From Bacteroidia bacterium (lineage in GTDB: Bacteria > Bacteroidota > Bacteroidia > AKYH767-A > OLB10), in NCBI GenBank assembly GCA_025450095.1, contig JANWID010000364.1, forward strand, positions 1-14,236: 14,236 nt of DNA, in the 5' to 3' direction. The position numbers and the translations under genes were made by a program. Shown piece after piece: positions 1-7,409 of this stretch. The notes under the pieces are model-generated. The model was given only the letters and a program-made list of their open reading frames with translations, ran no database searches and had not been told where the DNA came from. The first letter of the stretch is position 1, and every line of letters starts with the position of its first letter.

Positions 1-551
1 GTAACACGCAAGGATGTCTGGCGACGCAGGTGTCCACCAACATCAATAATATCGTTCTTAGTTGGTACAGATGAAACTCCGATGCTCCATAAGGAAGGAT
101 TATCACCATTTTTGTTAATTCCGGAGAATGCAGTGGAGTCAGGTGAAAAGTTATCACGGTTTGCAAAAGCATCGATAAATGTCATTCCGTTTACCTGTGT
201 CAGGTAAGGAACGCTCATCCGCTGTGAATAGGTTTGGTTTCGTATATTGCTGTTAGATGACTGAGCAATTGCATTAAATGCTGCCGCGCTGATTGCAGGA
301 GTTGCTGTTGCCGCTGTGGTTCCAATAACACCAATTCCAGTTCCGGGATAAATATTATTATAGAACCAGGAGTCTCCCATAACGGCTGCCGGTGTATTGG
401 AATATAAATCGGCATCCACACCAAAGTTTGAAATGTTGGTCGGAGTAGAACATGTTGCCTGTGCATTCACCTGTTGTGATGATACCAGCAAACAGAACAA
501 TACAGCAAACAGCACCATACCGTTGCACACAAAAGAAAGATTTGACTTCAT
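1..551 (-). CDS. N-terminal part of a large exported Bacteroidota protein (runs off the window)
   Basis: An open frame starts with ATG at 551 and continues through position 1 without a stop, giving about 183 codons of an incomplete protein. The first 30 residues form a signal peptide: a Lys near the N-terminus, a hydrophobic core (VLFAVLFCLLV), and a likely cut after VNA, before Q31. The mature part then reads ATCSTP, followed by GDSWFYN and later KNDIIDVGGHLRR. I associate this order of motifs with the N-terminal module of long secreted Bacteroidota proteins that often end in T9SS sorting signals; this is recollection of a family pattern, not a search result. The missing C-terminus would decide whether a sorting domain is present. 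AAAGGAG lies 2 bases before the start, an unusually good Shine-Dalgarno-like stretch for this phylum, though closer than normal. It is separated from the adhesin gene upstream by about 305 bases, so it may have its own promoter, which I could not identify with confidence. Confidence 0.8.
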   Translation of the reverse strand, partial: MKSNLSFVCNGMVLFAVLFCLLVSSQQVNAQATCSTPTNISNFGVDADLYSNTPAAVMGDSWFYNNIYPGTGIGVIGTTAATATPAISAAAFNAIAQSSNSNIRNQTYSQRMSVPYLTQVNGMTFIDAFANRDNFSPDSTAFSGINKNGDNPSLWSIGVSSVPTKNDIIDVGGHLRRQTSLRV

Positions 552-689
552 AGCTCCTTTGTAAAGATTCTTCAATAGCAATTTGCAGCCAGATAGTTTT
601 CGGCCTGAGCGTTATACTTTAATTTCCAGGAAAAGTTACGGAAGGTATTTAATTGATTTTAAATGTGTTGGTCATAGTCCGCAGTTGAC

Positions 690-740
690 TCGCTGGCGAA
701 CGCCGCGATGTCATCCCGATCTCCTTAGTGCGTGTCGGGA
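690..740. repeat. Two adjacent GC-rich inverted repeats, REP-like
   Basis: The arms 690-698/701-708 pair over eight bases with one bulge and almost no loop. The arms 714-719/735-740 pair perfectly over six bases around a 15-base loop. They sit 5 bases apart in otherwise AT-rich spacer DNA. That they are pairing arms is seen directly; that they form a mobile or dispersed repeat is inference. Confidence 0.4.
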
Positions 741-780
741 CGGGCAGTTAATGGAATAGGGCATCAATATTTACCCAATA

Positions 781-811
781 AAATTTTCCGAAAAACGCAG
801 TGAGGAAAACA
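781..811 (-). terminator. Weak candidate terminator of the 1331-aa adhesin gene
   Basis: Read on the minus strand, GTTTTCC (811-805) can pair with GGAAAAT (790-784), including one G-U pair, around a 14-base loop. It is followed by four T (783-781). The stem is short and A/T-rich, so this is a weak candidate. It lies about 45 bases past the adhesin stop codon at 857, which is the right place. No better hairpin with a T tract is visible between 856 and 760. Confidence 0.3.
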
Positions 812-856
812 AAAATATTTTCACGCAGAATTAAAGAGAAAAAATCTTAAATAAAA

Positions 857-3800
857 TTAGCTACCACGTATAATCAGGTATCCTGCACGAGGCTTACTGT
901 GATCGTTGAGATCAAGAATATAATAATAAGTACCGGAAGGAACTTTCTTACCCGCACTGATACCGGAAATATTTCCCATTCCATTCCAGCTATTATTGTA
1001 ATCGGTTGCTTTATAAACCAGCTTTCCCCAACGATTATAAATCCACAATTTATTTCCGGGATAGTTTTCAATTCCATCTATTACATAACCATCATTAGTA
1101 CCATCATCATTTGGTGAAAACCCGGTTGGAACAAGTAACGAATCACACACTACTGCAACCTCGGTTGTTAAAGTTGTCATGCAACCAAATTCGTTTGAAA
1201 TCTTTACTGAATAAAGAGTAGTTTGCAAGGGACTTACAACAGGATCGGGCGTATTTGTGAATGTAATATATGTGGGAGGGTTCCATTCATAAGTTGTTCC
1301 TCCTGATGCAATCAGTTGTGCGGTTTCCGGCGGGCAAATAATCTGGGTGTTGCTGACTGAAACATTTGAAATAGTTTTAACCTGTACCTCCACAGAATCC
1401 GACATGAACGTACCACAGGGAGTGGTTACGCTTACGGAATAAAATCCTGCCGCTGGCGTTATAAATTCCATTGCAGTTGCACCATTCAGAATTTCCCCGT
1501 CATAATACCACTGATATACTGCCCCGGGAATGGAATCAGTAATTAACCTTGCTGTTTCACCGGTACAAATAGTTTTCGCACCATTCACCTGTACCTGCAT
1601 GTTTCCTTCGCTTGCAATATTATAATTTCCAGTTGCCGTGCAATTGTTAGCATCGGTAACAACCACAGAATAATTTCCGGGAAGTCCAACAATAGAATCA
1701 TGTGTGACACCATTGTTCCAGGTATATAAATAACCAGGTGTACCACCAGAAACATTCAACCGGATCAAACCTCCCTGGCCACTAATACAGCTGGCAGGAG
1801 TAATGATTGCATTCAATGCAATAGTTGGCGGTTGCGATATAACAGTTACTGCATTTGCACTGCATCCATTATTATCAGTTATTGTAACAGTATATGAGCC
1901 TGCAGATAATCCTTCCACGACCTGGGTTTCCTGACCGGTACTCCATTTAAAATTAAAGGGTGCTGATCCTCCAGTCGGAGTGGCTTTCATGCTTCCATTA
2001 TTGCTGTTAAAACAGGTTATTATTTGCAATGTAGATACAACAACTGTAATCGCTGAATCAGGCTGTGTGATCTCCTGCGTCATCATCGCAGTACATCCGT
2101 TTGCATCGGTAACGGTAACCGTATATGTTGCCGCAGCCAGGTTTGAAAGTGAACCTGTGGTGGACCCGTTACTCCATTGATAATTATAAGGCGCAGTTCC
2201 TCCTGTTGCATTCACGGTTGCTGATCCTGAAGGAATATTATAACATGAAATTCCGGTAATATTCACCGTTGCCGCAACCGCCTGTGCTGGTTGTGTAATT
2301 ACAGAAGATACAGATGTGCTACATCCATGCGAGTCAGTGATTGTGCATCCATAAGTTCCCGCTGTGAGGTTCGAAATATCTTCATTAACATTTCCATTAC
2401 TCCAGTTGAAAGTATAAGGAGCCGTACCACCGTTTACTGTCAGATCAATTTGTCCACCTGTAGTTCCGAAACATGGAACATGTGTTGATACAACAGGTAA
2501 AGCAAGCAAAGGAACTGCTGGTTGCGAAACTGGTATACTAATCATTGTATCACACAAGTTCGCATCGGTTATAGTAACTGTATAATTTCCTGCAGCAACA
2601 TTGTTTAATTGCTGTCCTGTTGTACCATTATTCCATTGGAAATTATATGGTAATAAACCACCGGTAGCACTAACCTGGATGCTGCCATTTGCAGATCCAT
2701 AACAGGAAACTTCCTGCACCGAACTAACAACCGGAATCATTTGTACTGCAGGTTGTGAAACCGAATATGATTGTTGTAACGTGCAACCGTTTGCGTCTGT
2801 AATTAAAACAGTATAGTTTCCGGAAGAAAGTCCTGAAATATCTTCTGCGGAAGCACCGTTACTCCAGTTAAAATTATAAGGTGCATTTCCACCACTTACC
2901 TGCAGATTCACCGCTCCGGTTGACAACCCAAAACATTTCACATCATTTACTGTCCCCTGAACACCAATCGCTGAATCAGGTTGAGAAATTATTACTGATA
3001 ATGATGCGCTACATCCATTAATATCGCTTACTGACACGGAAAAATTACCTGCATTGAGATTATTCAATGATGACGATGATGCACCATTACTCCATGAATA
3101 ATTGTAGGGTGGTGATCCTCCTGTTGCTATTATATTTACAGAACCATTATTGCCTCCATAACAACTAACCATCCCGATCGCACCTGTTTGCAGGATGACG
3201 GATCCAACAGCAGGTATAACTGTTACACTATCGGTAGAAGTACATCCGTTTGCATCAGTAACAGTAACGTAATAAGATCCTGATCCAAGATTCGGAACTG
3301 AAGCAGTAACATTTCCGGTATTCCACAAATAACCATAGGGCGCAGTTCCTCCGGAAGCCGAAGCCTGTACTGTAGCAATATTTCCCGACTCGCAGGTTAT
3401 TATTCCGGATGTGGTACAATTTACCTGGACCGGGTTTACAGGGTTGTTGATAGTTACAACACCTGTTGCTGAGCATCCTTCGGCAGAAGTTACGACGACA
3501 GAATAATTACCAGCAGTCAGCCCGGTTGCCGTGCCACTTTGCTGAACAGGATTTGAATTCCAGCTATATGAAAACGGTGGTGTCCCATTTACTGTTACGG
3601 AAGCAGTTCCGGCTGCCGCATTATAGCATACCGGGTTTGTTGAAGTGGTGTTAACAGAAATTTCACTAACGTACACTACATACGAAAATGTTTGAACCCC
3701 GTTAAACGGACAGGCATTATCCTTTATCGTAACAGTAAAAATATGCGGTGATGGCCCGGCATCGGCTGCAGTAGGCGTCCAGCAAAACTCAAGTGAAGAA

Positions 3801-4852
3801 GGAGACTGCGTTATTGAAGACCCTGAAATGGGATTAAATGTATTGAATGTTGTCACCTGGTTGATGTCGGCATCCTGGGCGCTGATCGTAAAGCACAGTT
3901 GTTGTCCGACACATGCTGTTGTATCATAGTTATCGGATCCGTTTATGCCCGAAGCAGACGGAATTGTATTCGTACAAAATTGTGTGTACATCTGGATATC
4001 CCGGATCGTAGAGCCAATGAGTATTCCGTTCCTGAATTCATTCACCCTGACCGCAAGAATTCCTATTTGCATTGCAGAAGGTGTAAAATTGATATCGCCG
4101 GTATGACTGTTCATTGTGAAAGGAGTGGATGAAGCCATCGGTGATTGTGTTGAAGCCGGTGGAATCCACATTACCTGGGTAGTGGCGCTGGTTTTAGGAT
4201 CAATTAGCTCATAGGAAATGGAATCACCATCAGCATCGGATACACCCTGGTTATAATTGAAATTCTGTCCGAGGCAAACAAACGCCAGCGGGATATTATT
4301 GAAGATGGGTGAACTGTTACCTGGTGCAGCAATATTATTTAATGTGGCCTCCACATAAATTTCTGAATTGACAGCGCAAGGTGACTGAATCGTTGTGATG
4401 GAACAATTACGACAACAAACACGGTAACTGAAAACCCAATCTGCACGTGCGGAAGGTAATGTAACGGTTGCCCTGTATACCCACCGCCTGATTCCGGTAT
4501 TCATTCCCGTAGTACAATTCGACGGCGATGAAACACATGGCAACGTAATTTCCATTCCATTACCCGAAATCACTTTTGAAGCAAGTACATTCCTGGTATA
4601 GTTCGCTGATGTTGATTTGTAAGTGATGGTTACACTTCCGGGTTCTGCGGAGCCTCCGCAATCGCGGTAAAAAGTAGCTTCAATTTCATACACCAGGCCT
4701 CCCAGGCAGCGGTAAGTAAGATCCGCTCCTGCTGCATGTGTAGCATGAACTTCATTGCTGTACAGGTTCAGGAACAATATTGCGGTCAGCAATATCCATC
4801 CTGGAAACAATCCATTGTTCCTGTTGTTGAGGCGAATCAATTGATAGATCAT
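857..4852 (-). CDS. Large SprB-repeat surface adhesin with T9SS type B sorting domain
   Basis: A 1331-residue exported protein, probably attached to the outer surface and working in adhesion or gliding. Residues 1 to about 40 are a signal peptide with a long N-region and a hydrophobic stretch (LLTAILFLNLY). Residues 41-397 form a Cys-rich N-terminal region opening with GADLTYRC and FYRDCGG, with a cadherin-like DADGDSISYEL near 206. Residues about 398-1088 hold nine consecutive SprB-like repeats of 75-78 residues, each with a Cys, a GG.PPY-type turn, W.NG or similar, AGNYTVTVTDANGC or a variant, and a closing QP. Two Ig-like segments follow (about 1089-1240). Residues 1241-1331 are a gliding-motility-type C-terminal domain (VPTGFSPNDDGTND, IYNRWGKLVY, PSGTYYY), the T9SS type B signal. 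The ATG at 4852 is preceded by an A/T-rich leader without Shine-Dalgarno. The name sprB is avoided because true SprB is several times longer. Whether it serves gliding, biofilm or host attachment cannot be read from sequence. Confidence 0.9.
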   Translation of the reverse strand: MIYQLIRLNNRNNGLFPGWILLTAILFLNLYSNEVHATHAAGADLTYRCLGGLVYEIEATFYRDCGGSAEPGSVTITYKSTSANYTRNVLASKVISGNGMEITLPCVSSPSNCTTGMNTGIRRWVYRATVTLPSARADWVFSYRVCCRNCSITTIQSPCAVNSEIYVEATLNNIAAPGNSSPIFNNIPLAFVCLGQNFNYNQGVSDADGDSISYELIDPKTSATTQVMWIPPASTQSPMASSTPFTMNSHTGDINFTPSAMQIGILAVRVNEFRNGILIGSTIRDIQMYTQFCTNTIPSASGINGSDNYDTTACVGQQLCFTISAQDADINQVTTFNTFNPISGSSITQSPSSLEFCWTPTAADAGPSPHIFTVTIKDNACPFNGVQTFSYVVYVSEISVNTTSTNPVCYNAAAGTASVTVNGTPPFSYSWNSNPVQQSGTATGLTAGNYSVVVTSAEGCSATGVVTINNPVNPVQVNCTTSGIITCESGNIATVQASASGGTAPYGYLWNTGNVTASVPNLGSGSYYVTVTDANGCTSTDSVTVIPAVGSVILQTGAIGMVSCYGGNNGSVNIIATGGSPPYNYSWSNGASSSSLNNLNAGNFSVSVSDINGCSASLSVIISQPDSAIGVQGTVNDVKCFGLSTGAVNLQVSGGNAPYNFNWSNGASAEDISGLSSGNYTVLITDANGCTLQQSYSVSQPAVQMIPVVSSVQEVSCYGSANGSIQVSATGGLLPYNFQWNNGTTGQQLNNVAAGNYTVTITDANLCDTMISIPVSQPAVPLLALPVVSTHVPCFGTTGGQIDLTVNGGTAPYTFNWSNGNVNEDISNLTAGTYGCTITDSHGCSTSVSSVITQPAQAVAATVNITGISCYNIPSGSATVNATGGTAPYNYQWSNGSTTGSLSNLAAATYTVTVTDANGCTAMMTQEITQPDSAITVVVSTLQIITCFNSNNGSMKATPTGGSAPFNFKWSTGQETQVVEGLSAGSYTVTITDNNGCSANAVTVISQPPTIALNAIITPASCISGQGGLIRLNVSGGTPGYLYTWNNGVTHDSIVGLPGNYSVVVTDANNCTATGNYNIASEGNMQVQVNGAKTICTGETARLITDSIPGAVYQWYYDGEILNGATAMEFITPAAGFYSVSVTTPCGTFMSDSVEVQVKTISNVSVSNTQIICPPETAQLIASGGTTYEWNPPTYITFTNTPDPVVSPLQTTLYSVKISNEFGCMTTLTTEVAVVCDSLLVPTGFSPNDDGTNDGYVIDGIENYPGNKLWIYNRWGKLVYKATDYNNSWNGMGNISGISAGKKVPSGTYYYILDLNDHSKPRAGYLIIRGS

Positions 4853-4868
4853 TAAAAATTCATTTGCC

Positions 4869-4889
4869 TGAATGCATCACTTGCATTCA
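4869..4889. promoter_or_regulatory. Perfect 8-bp inverted repeat in the adhesin leader
   Basis: TGAATGCA (4869-4876) and TGCATTCA (4882-4889) are exact reverse complements around a 5-base loop. They lie 16 bases upstream of the adhesin ATG. It could be an operator or a leader hairpin; position and symmetry are seen, function is inference. Confidence 0.35.
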
Positions 4890-4957
4890 ATGGATTCACA
4901 TTTTTACTGCAAATACCTTTGAAAGATGCTACGGGAATGAAAAATTCTTACATGAAA

Positions 4958-5018
4958 CTTACATCCAAAAAAAAATGACCTTCCCGGAAGGGAAGGCCAT
5001 TTAATTATTAACCCGTAT
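4958..5018 (-). repeat. Direct repeat, copy A (terminator region shared with the 3' flank of yqeY)
   Basis: These 61 bases match 10642-10703 with one substitution (T at 4981, A at 10665) and one extra T in the other copy after GGCCAT. The identity covers the hairpin, the A9 tract and unpaired flanks on both sides (CTTACATCC and AATTATTAACCCGTAT), so it is not merely two terminators of similar shape. Weaker similarity continues toward 4935 (GAATGAAAAA, TCTTAC). Confidence 0.9.
4967..5000 (-). terminator. Rho-independent terminator of the three-gene T9SS operon
   Basis: On the minus strand, ATGGCCTTCCC pairs with GGGAAGGTCAT around the loop TTCC. All 11 positions pair, one of them G-U, and nine T follow (4975-4967). 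The stem is far better in this direction than on the plus strand, where the G-U becomes an A-C mismatch. It lies about 130 bases past the stop codon at 5129 and should end the transcript that began near 10330. Confidence 0.85.
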
Positions 5019-5022
5019 ATAG

Positions 5023-5118
5023 TTACTGACTCTAAAGCACCTTAACTATGCCGGGATGATCTTGTTATTGGTTTGCAGAAGAAGTGAATGAAGGTGCTAC
5101 AATCAACTGAAAAGTATC
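5023..5118 (-). pseudogene. Degenerate relic of the yqeY 3' end
   Basis: Read on the minus strand, this stretch aligns with the last 34 codons of the YqeY gene (10809-10708). Shared landmarks are GAT AC at the upstream end, GCA.CTTCA, ATAA.AAGAT, CCGG.AT.GTTAA, a CTT, and CA(A/G) TAA at the end. Conceptually it keeps D-T, A-x-S, G-I-V-K-x-L and a final Q-stop, but two in-frame stops (TAA and TAG) interrupt it. The two length differences are each one whole codon. The terminal TAA is exactly 4 bases from the repeat copy, as in the intact gene, which anchors the alignment. Identity is high in the last 50 bases and poor in the middle, so I rate this as likely rather than certain. The alternative is chance similarity next to a shared terminator. 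Confidence 0.5.
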
Positions 5119-5128
5119 AACCTCATAT

Positions 5129-7402
5129 TCATTCCACAATTACTTTCACAACAGCGGTTTCTCCACTATTACTTATTACTTTCACAAAATGCAAGCCCTT
5201 TGAATCTTCATCCAACTGAATTTTTTCCTTATTTGAATTAATTCCATCAACCCGCTTTACTTCCTGTCCTATAGCATTTGTGATCACGTATGATTGCATA
5301 TTATCCGCTTCGATATCCATAGATCCATTATTGGGATTTGGAACACAAGAGGCTTTGTAATTAACACCTATTGTCTTTTTTCTTGAATTCTCTTTAGCAG
5401 ATTGTGTAACTATTCTGTTTTGTGCCGAACAAGCAAGTGGCGATTGGATAGCAAGGCTAACTAAAGCATGAAAATCACCCCCCTGAACAGAAAAACCATT
5501 GGTTAAGTGAATATATCCTTGCGTCTGAAATGTAACGTCTGAGCCCGGCATAATGGAATAATCTCCTGGAGGTTGATCAATATTTGGATCGACCTGTTCA
5601 CCGGCTACAATTGCATCCCATGCAATATAGTGAAGAGGTCTGGATTGAATAATATTTCCATTTTGAACATATTGAATATTTTCATAGTTTCTAAGAATCG
5701 CGCCTCCTTCCCCCCTTATTTTGTATCGCCCATGATTATTTCCCGTTACTGGAATTGTGACGTTTTCATAACCTAAAGTTGTTAGCCGATCATAGAATTC
5801 TAAGGTTCCACCATCTTCAACAGAAAATCTTGCATCAAATAATTTCACACATTTATCAACAAATATTGATGCATTATTCATGATCTTATAATAGCCATAT
5901 CTTTCATCGTTATAAAATCCATTTGGGTCAATAGTCGTAGGGTCATCCCACGTAACTGCAGGATAATTTATAGGATCCGGAATTGGAGATAAGTCCGAAG
6001 CGTTCACAGGAACAGGTATATCAAGATAATTATCATAAACACCATTTTGAATATCATTCAAAGCATCATCAACTTCTGCTTCTGAAGGATATCTTCCTAA
6101 TATTGTTTTAAAAGTATAACCTTCAGGAAAGATAATACTAATTGGAGGATTAGTTCCAGGATCAATGATTACTTCAGAAGGATTGTAAATGGTATTCTGT
6201 CCTTGGTTAATAATAGAAAGATCCAAATCCGGATAACCTCTATCTATAATATAGTCATGTTGAATTCCTTTAAAATTATTTGGGATTTGTATTTGGTTGT
6301 TAAAAGGGGTTATAATTCTGTAACCAGCAAACGCCTGAGAAGTGTTATTTCTTAAGGGAACATTCAATAAACTATATCCGGGAGCTTTTCCATAATACAA
6401 ATCATATGATTGGGAAGATACATCATAAAATCTAAACAAATCCGATGAAAGAACTCCCGGAAAATAATTATTTATAGAACTACTACAATAGTTAATTGGA
6501 AAATCCAAATTAAATGGAAAATAATTCTTAGTTCCCCCATCAAACCAAGTCGAATTATTTGATTCGAAATATGAATGATGGTCCTCAAATTTTGAAATTA
6601 TTTCAGGAACAAACATAACATCGTAGTTAATAGGATCCGTATTATTCAAATTATTATCAATAAATGGATAAAACCTCATCCTTCCACGAGTATTATCATA
6701 AACCCATTCAATCGTGTCAATAATGACAGTAGGATCTGAATTACAATGCACATAAATTGAACTCTTAATAACTGAATGGGGTAAATTGTATCTCCAAGCA
6801 GATAAGCTTGATGGAGGTGGATTTACAGAATTGAAATGTGTTGTTACCAATGCTTCTGGATGTCCATCCGCTCCACTTAAATGTGTACCTGCAGGGGTTC
6901 CCGGTACAAAAAAACTTCCATTTTCCCTTACTTTATACAAATAAGCAGTTGGATTAGTACCGGTTCCCCAGCCTTTTCTTAAATTATCATAAGGTTCATC
7001 AGGCATTGTAAGAATCCGGTTATTGTTTATACTCGAACAATTGTTTGCATCATTCCAACAATTTGGAACAACTGGAAATGAAACCAATTCCATTTTATAG
7101 GATAACGGAAAGTCTTCAATAAAAATCATAGCACCGTCTGGTTGCTGTGTAATCGGGTGCTCTCTTAAAACGATTACATATTCTCCCCAGTAAGATGCAG
7201 CAACTGGGGGTAATTCGGAATTATAAATTATCTGTGAATTACTGTTTACATATTGTGGAATATTACCGAGTTGTGGAAAAGTAGTACTCGTCCAATTAAC
7301 AAAATCCAATCTATAAGGGTCGATTAAACTATATTGAGCATAAGTCTGTGATAATAATAAAACATTAAGACAAAGAAGTAAACTTAATTTATCATATTTC
7401 AT
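5129..7402 (-). CDS. Exported protein with coathanger-like module and T9SS type A sorting domain
   Basis: A 757-residue exported protein, last gene of the three-gene operon; its ATG is 7 bases after the TAG of the preceding gene. Residues 1-22 are a signal peptide (LSLLLCLNVLLLSQTYA, then Q). The large region to about residue 540 is rich in Asn, Pro, Tyr and Ser and has no catalytic motif that I recognise. Residues about 540-660 look like stacked beta structure: FSVEDGGTLEFYD, then IHLTNGFSVQGGDFHA near 631-646, which resembles the coathanger-stack module often found just before T9SS tails. Residues 687-757 form the type A sorting domain, beginning VPNPNNGSMDIE and including ITNAIGQEVK, GLHFVKV and VVKVIVE. 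The protein should cross the outer membrane by T9SS and be surface-bound or released. G+C is low here (17 of 60 in 6421-6480). Its molecular role is unknown. Confidence 0.85.
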   Translation of the reverse strand: MKYDKLSLLLCLNVLLLSQTYAQYSLIDPYRLDFVNWTSTTFPQLGNIPQYVNSNSQIIYNSELPPVAASYWGEYVIVLREHPITQQPDGAMIFIEDFPLSYKMELVSFPVVPNCWNDANNCSSINNNRILTMPDEPYDNLRKGWGTGTNPTAYLYKVRENGSFFVPGTPAGTHLSGADGHPEALVTTHFNSVNPPPSSLSAWRYNLPHSVIKSSIYVHCNSDPTVIIDTIEWVYDNTRGRMRFYPFIDNNLNNTDPINYDVMFVPEIISKFEDHHSYFESNNSTWFDGGTKNYFPFNLDFPINYCSSSINNYFPGVLSSDLFRFYDVSSQSYDLYYGKAPGYSLLNVPLRNNTSQAFAGYRIITPFNNQIQIPNNFKGIQHDYIIDRGYPDLDLSIINQGQNTIYNPSEVIIDPGTNPPISIIFPEGYTFKTILGRYPSEAEVDDALNDIQNGVYDNYLDIPVPVNASDLSPIPDPINYPAVTWDDPTTIDPNGFYNDERYGYYKIMNNASIFVDKCVKLFDARFSVEDGGTLEFYDRLTTLGYENVTIPVTGNNHGRYKIRGEGGAILRNYENIQYVQNGNIIQSRPLHYIAWDAIVAGEQVDPNIDQPPGDYSIMPGSDVTFQTQGYIHLTNGFSVQGGDFHALVSLAIQSPLACSAQNRIVTQSAKENSRKKTIGVNYKASCVPNPNNGSMDIEADNMQSYVITNAIGQEVKRVDGINSNKEKIQLDEDSKGLHFVKVISNSGETAVVKVIVE

Positions 7403-7409
7403 AAATCCA

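Larger units (their letters stand above)
552..856. other. Intergenic region with a GC-rich double hairpin
   Basis: No gene is supported here. Most of the stretch is AT-rich, but about 680-755 is abruptly GC-rich and contains two inverted repeats. The first is 690-698 (TCGCTGGCG) against 701-708 (CGCCGCGA), with one bulged base. The second is 714-719 (TCCCGA) against 735-740 (TCGGGA). The local base composition and paired palindromes resemble a small dispersed repeat of the REP kind, but only one copy is in the window. A weak terminator-like hairpin for the upstream adhesin gene lies at the high-coordinate end of the region. Confidence 0.5.

Noticed and set aside
811..818. TATTTTTG on the minus strand as a possible -7 element for the gene starting at 551
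   Set aside because: No TTG stands at the proper distance upstream, and the match falls in an A/T-rich stretch close to the end of the preceding gene, where chance matches are likely.
1600..3700. Tandem DNA repeats or CRISPR-like array in the adhesin gene
   Set aside because: The periodicity of about 230 bases is the SprB protein repeat; the DNA units are strongly diverged and there are no spacers.
4901..4920. TATTTG upstream of the adhesin gene as a -7 element
   Set aside because: It lacks one base of the TAnnTTTG pattern and has no TTG at 19-21 bases upstream.
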